Of a stretch of DNA of 64,000 bases, positions 59,642-64,000 are shown piece by piece; the stretch's first letter is position 1, and each line of letters opens with the position of its first letter. The notes under the pieces were generated by a model that saw only the letters and a list, made by a program, of their open reading frames with translations, made no database searches and had not been told where the DNA came from. Location: assembly GCF_000006565.2 (NCBI RefSeq), contig NC_031477.1:5542183-5606182 (forward strand). The letters are read 5' to 3'. The translations under genes were made by a program, and so were the position numbers. Source of the stretch: Toxoplasma gondii ME49. Taxonomy: Eukaryota > Apicomplexa > Conoidasida > Eucoccidiorida > Sarcocystidae.

Positions 59642-62023
59642 GAAGGCGATGGCGGTATGAAGTAGTGACTTGGGTAGAAGGTGGTAAGGAACCACGAGCA
59701 AAGGCGAAGGATTCGATTGTTCGTCGATTTCAGTTTAGCTGCATTCCACAGGAGCTACAATTTTGGCAGGTGATTCCTACGCCTATATAGACTCTCGTTT
59801 CGTGGCCATCTCAACTACGAGCTGGTCGACTCCGTCCCCGTGGTGGAAGCATGATGTGCGGCTACACGCGGGCGGGAGGCGAAAGAAATGAGGAGATGCA
59901 CTCCCTTTTACACATTTAGAACGGGGCAATAACTATGAATCGGCCGAGATGGTTCGGCACATGCACCTCAGAGCGTTGATGCCACCGAAGCTCTTTGCCC
60001 GATGCATGTGTGCGAGAGATCGATTCGCAGCATCGACCCGGGGTGTCATAAGGATATGGGTTTCGAGTTTCCACTGCGCGAACACTCGGCGTTTCGATGC
60101 AGAAAGAATGACCGATACAACAGGTGTGTATCCTCAGGGAGAGAGTAGCTGAAAGGTTTCTCTCCGGTATTCTAATTTGAGCTGTCGGCTCGAGAAACGA
60201 CGAATGCACTTACTAAAAGTGGATTTGTGTCTGTCAGCGGTACAGGGTTGCGCGTTTCCGCTTAGAGCCCACTTTATAGACCGAACACGAATTTGCTCTG
60301 GCGATTGCCGCTGAGTCGTGTCAGAACGTTAGCTGCAATAGGCCAGTTATTTTTCCGGGTTTGTTCTGTTCTCACATCGCTTTTTGTTAAAGTGCGCGTT
60401 TCCTCTGTTTGTTGGGGGCCGAAACTGATATTACATGTCTCGTCAGATCCGACTGCGGTATGTTTCGCGTTTCCTGTTAACTAATTAACCCTTTCCGCGC
60501 GTGAGCACTCCCGTTGTACCCTGAGGGATACGGAGGGTGCCACGGTCGCACTGGAGCCAGGAGCAACAACCTGCTTGAGAAAAGAATTGACTCTCAAGTC
60601 GTCTTTAAATGGTGATAGAAAGTGGTAGTCGGATAGAACTTCCCCAAGTCTAATGACGTCGCCAAACATCCATCTGGCATGTGATGCCTCTTTCCGCCGA
60701 TCTGCTTCTGGTGCACAAGCGGAAGTATGATTTTATCTAGCCCTCCGGACGCTCGCACCAGTGTCACGAGTAGTTATTAGCAAGGTGACGAATCTTTTGT
60801 TGTTCATGAATCAACGTTCTCACGGGTGTCTGTGTCAAGGTTTCCTATTCATCTCGCGAACGGTTCAGAGTCCGTTTCCAACTCACCCTTACATTCCACA
60901 TTTTTCCTAAACTAGCACTGCTGTTGTGGCATCTCTAGAAACATCGTACTGAGGAATCGCGCTCATGTTTGAGTGGATATATCGTCCTGAAGATGGACAC
61001 TAGGATTTAAATGGAAATACCGTCCTGAAGAATCGCGCTTACAGCCTGCCACTCGCACACTTGTTTGTATGGCATCTGTCTGACGTTCCTCACGAAATTC
61101 CTCCTCGCTAACCGTGGAGACACGAAGCAGACATTGGTAGCAAAAAGTGCTTCCGTTCTGTTGAATGGAACACTGACACATGTGTCCTTGCTGAAGCATT
61201 CCCTTGGTCGCTAGTAGCGGCACGAGATGGAAGCTGTGTCTCAGCTCCACAGACTTGTGTAGGGACATGTAGCTGCGGACGTCGTACTGACCCTTCCTCG
61301 AGTGTGTAGGCCCGAGCAACTGCAGTCCACGTGTACGCCGAAACATTCAGTCCGCAACTGTGCCGGCAAGCATATCTTACAGTTCCAAGTTCGGGTGACC
61401 GTCTCCTCATGAAGGCATCAGAGCCCGTCCGCCACCTAGAAAGCTTCCTCACTGCCGACTTTTCACAGTATCTGTGACTATACGGAAAACGCGGACGTGG
61501 CACCCTGAAGAGTAATGAAAAACCATGCCAAAGCATTCCTAGACGCATCCCAATCGGATGTCGATGTCTGAATTGCATGTGACAGAGGTGAAAAGCACAG
61601 CTGTTCTTCAGAGGCTCGAAGATGTGAATCGAAGTCCCGTTACTTGCATGCATCAAAAGCGCAACAGAATGCCAGTAAGTTGCCGCGCCACTTTGTGGGC
61701 GTGGCAAGCGTCGTCGTTGCGTGGAACATTCCGTCGAAAAGACGCTTGAGATCTGGTACATACGCCGCTGTAAACGTCCTCTTCCTTGTGTGTCCGACGA
61801 CGCACCCAGACACCACAAACCACTTCTACTGTTTTCTTGGCCGTGAAGAGCCTTCCTCCACGAACATCGTCCAGCGATTTGCTCCGTGTACCCACCAGCG
61901 CTGTGCACGCGTCATTGCGATTCAAGAAACGAGGTATCTGCTTATCGATTCTCCCCAGTTTCGGTTTCAGAAACAGGCTTCCACTTACACACATCTTCCA
62001 ACTGGAGTCTCGCCGGCGAAACA
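59642..62023. other. 2.4-kb intergenic region between two plus-strand genes
   Basis: Contains the 3' flank of the membrane-protein gene and the upstream region of the CacyBP-like gene. Minus-strand frames around 60963-61908 (up to 266 codons) are not supported by motifs, composition or splice context. Confidence 0.5.
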
Positions 62024-64000
62024 ATGGCGGCCACGGAACAAAAACGCCCCCAGGAAACTTCCATTTCCCGTGAGCCTACCGAGGCGGCGAAGGATCTGGA
62101 AGAATGGCGACGCTTGAGGAGCCTCGCGAATCGACCGAATGTTCTGAAATCAATTGACGAACGCATTGCTCACCTTGAATGTTCCGAAGCCGATTTTTCT
62201 GAAAGAGATGAGGTTAAGCGGGAAGTGACCCAACGGGCACCCCCCTCGTCCGACGAGAAGTCGGCACCCTGTAATCTATCCCAGGTAATACATCCTTTTG
62301 TCCTGCTCATGTCTCGGAACGGACGAAGGAAGCTTTGGTAGATAGCAGCAGTATACCAACACGCCTTCAGGCTGTTCTTAAGGGAGACGGAGCGTCAGCA
62401 TTCTAACGCATCTGGTACCTTCGGTTCGTTAGTTTCTGTGACCTTTATGCTTCAACTGATTCCACTCACCACTCTAGCGATCGACTTGAGAGGCACCTTG
62501 TGTATTTTTCGCGGCGCTGTACATCTAGCTGGAGAAGGGGTAACTCGACTCACCGGCGCGGCAACTCAATTGTCGTCCCGCGTCCTGTATGGCTGCAGCC
62601 CGTCAAGCTCACGAACAGACCGTCCACATCAACTCAGGTACGTAAAGAAGGCAGAAGTCATAGGTTGCTTCTGATAAACGGGGCCTGTGCTTAGGTGCTG
62701 AGAACGACTCGAATCAGTCTGCCGATTAAGTTGCCGTTTTCCCCGCGCCCCGTCACAGAAGTTTCACCAGCACACTCGCTGCAGCTTGGCTACCCCAGAC
62801 GCGGTTATGCGCGGTGTAGGGAGTGGGAGATGTTGCCAGAGTCATGGGAAGTGAAAACAACAGACCTAGATCAAGGTACAAATTAAGTCGTGGTTTCGGC
62901 GAATACGAGAGTGAGGGTAGAACTGGCGCGGTGTGGGCTTGTGATGAGGAGACTGCCTTCGAAAAAGGGGAAGTGTGACAGCGGCATTTAATCTGTGTTT
63001 GCGGAGCGAGCAGGCGAGTCGGTTTCTTGTGTCACATCTCTGTGCCTGCCGCCAATGTTGCCGCCCGAGTGTCTGGCTTCTCTTCCTCAGATGCACTTCC
63101 TTCCTCTCACATCGTTCGCGTGGAACCAGACCGATCGCGCTGTCAAGTACGTGGCTGCTAGGCTCGCCTTCACGGCCGATTTCTAGTGGGCGGTCTTGCG
63201 GTCACCAGCCTGAGTAGTGGCTCCTCGAAATAGACAAGGCAAATCCAGTGGAAGACGACACCCTCGACCATCGCACAAAGTTCTTGTTGCATTGTCGCCA
63301 TAGTCCTGTGTTGGAGGGGCTGTGCAAATCCGCCCATGACCGAGTCAATGGTTTGGCAAAGGAGGTGGCATCTGGTTCGATAGCGACGACTCAATGTGCC
63401 TGAAGAAGTAGACAGCTTGCTCGAGCGCCGTACGAGAGGTGCGCCAACGGAAAAGTAAAGGCGCTGCAAAGATTTCACGGTTCCTCAAGAGCTTTCGGTA
63501 GTCGGTTTCGCTTTGCTTCGTTCAGTCGAGGGACGCGTTCGATATTTCACCGACATAACTATGCTTGCAAGGCAGGCCACTACCCAGTGCACGAAATAGA
63601 TAAACCAGTCCTTCGTTTACTGATCGAACGGGACTTTGTAGCTCGGCGTGAGAGGAGTCCTCTCGCAACGAGAAGAGTCTCGAGGCTTCTTGTGCCGGAT
63701 GGTTGCGACCACGAGACCATTTTCTCTGTTTGTTGACTTGTTTTGCGCTGTAACACGCTTCAGGATTTATGTGAGAATTCAAGGGGTTCAGGACATCCCC
63801 GAAAAACAGGTGGTTGCCAAGTTTGCTCGTCAAAGCATGGAACTGGAGGTGAGCGCTTTATCTCTTCTTCGTGAACCTGTAAGACACTCGGCGGCTGGAC
63901 GCAAGTTCACCCTGTTCAGTCACAACACAACAAGAGAAAGAACGGGAAGCTTGTACTCGCGTTCGTCCCTCAAGCGGACATTCGTGCAAATGAGAGAAGC
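62024..64000 (+). CDS. CacyBP/SIP-like CS-domain protein, 5' part (runs off the window)
   Basis: Calcyclin-binding protein/Siah-1-interacting-protein type: a helical N-terminus followed by a CS (p23-like) domain; relatives act as adaptors in ubiquitin ligase complexes and bind S100 proteins. Exons seen: 62024-62284, 62599-62637, 63091-63146 and 63764-63848, all phases consistent; the gene continues beyond 64000. The N-terminal exon reads AAKDLEEWRRLRSLANRPNV then KSIDERIAHLE, a helical hairpin-like segment. The CS start is LTSFAWNQTDRAVK joined to IYVRIQGVQDIPEKQVVAKF, which lines up with the animal pattern ISNYGWDQSDKFVKIYITL and GVHQVPxENV. The 13-codon second exon (PVKLTNRPSTSTQ) is the least certain. 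A frame at 62695-62878 between exons 2 and 3 was not used because it adds nothing that fits the family. Confidence 0.8.

Noticed and set aside
62695..62878. Candidate CacyBP-like exon (VLRTTRISLPIKL...) between exons 2 and 3.
   Set aside because: It is open and phase-compatible at the start but does not match the family, and joining 62637 to 63091 gives the expected order.

Overview
The window looks like nuclear DNA from a coccidian apicomplexan of the Toxoplasma/Neospora/Hammondia type; I cannot fix the species. The evidence is: intron-rich genes with GT-AG introns of a few hundred bases to about 1.1 kb; long disordered insertions and tails rich in Ser, Arg, Glu, Pro and Ala inside conserved enzymes; many GCATGC palindromes; GA/CT tracts and TA microsatellites in introns; and, in one intron, a patch of AT-rich DNA carrying broken plastid (apicoplast) rRNA, tRNA and rps12 pieces.

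Layout, left to right. NOG2/GNL2, a nucleolar 60S-assembly GTPase (+, 1235-9929, 12 exons), holds the plastid-DNA mosaic in intron 1 and a GA minisatellite in intron 3. An NSE2/MMS21-type SP-RING SUMO ligase (-, 11241-15043) is built from small exons. A soluble CAF16-like ABC ATPase (+, from 17171) is divergent from it. A probable secreted protein of unknown function (-, 23347-25641) comes next. XRN2/RAT1, the nuclear 5'-3' exoribonuclease (+, 29775-39257), has 11 exons. After a 4.5-kb quiet interval come three minus-strand genes: a large Glu/Lys-, Pro/Gly/Arg- and Gln-rich protein (43794-47611 plus unresolved 5' exons), a cysteine-phosphatase of the RNA 5'-triphosphatase/DUSP11 type (48301-50673), and a 6-pyruvoyl-tetrahydropterin-synthase family enzyme with a large N-terminal extension (53807-56287). 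The right end has a membrane protein with leucine pairs at both termini (+, 57932-59641) and the 5' part of a CacyBP/SIP-type CS-domain gene (+, 62024 to the window edge).

The genes do not form an operon or pathway. Several concern RNA (NOG2 in ribosome assembly, XRN2 in 5'-end decay and termination, the RNA triphosphatase-like enzyme acting on 5' triphosphates, CAF16-like ABC), but nothing in the sequence shows that they work together. Exon models were built by hand from splice-site phase and from matches to remembered family motifs. Every junction called firm keeps the reading frame; the uncertain ones are flagged.

TA-type microsatellites are dense from about 2.9 to 34.2 kb and essentially absent from 34.2 to 64 kb, so the window has two compositional halves.
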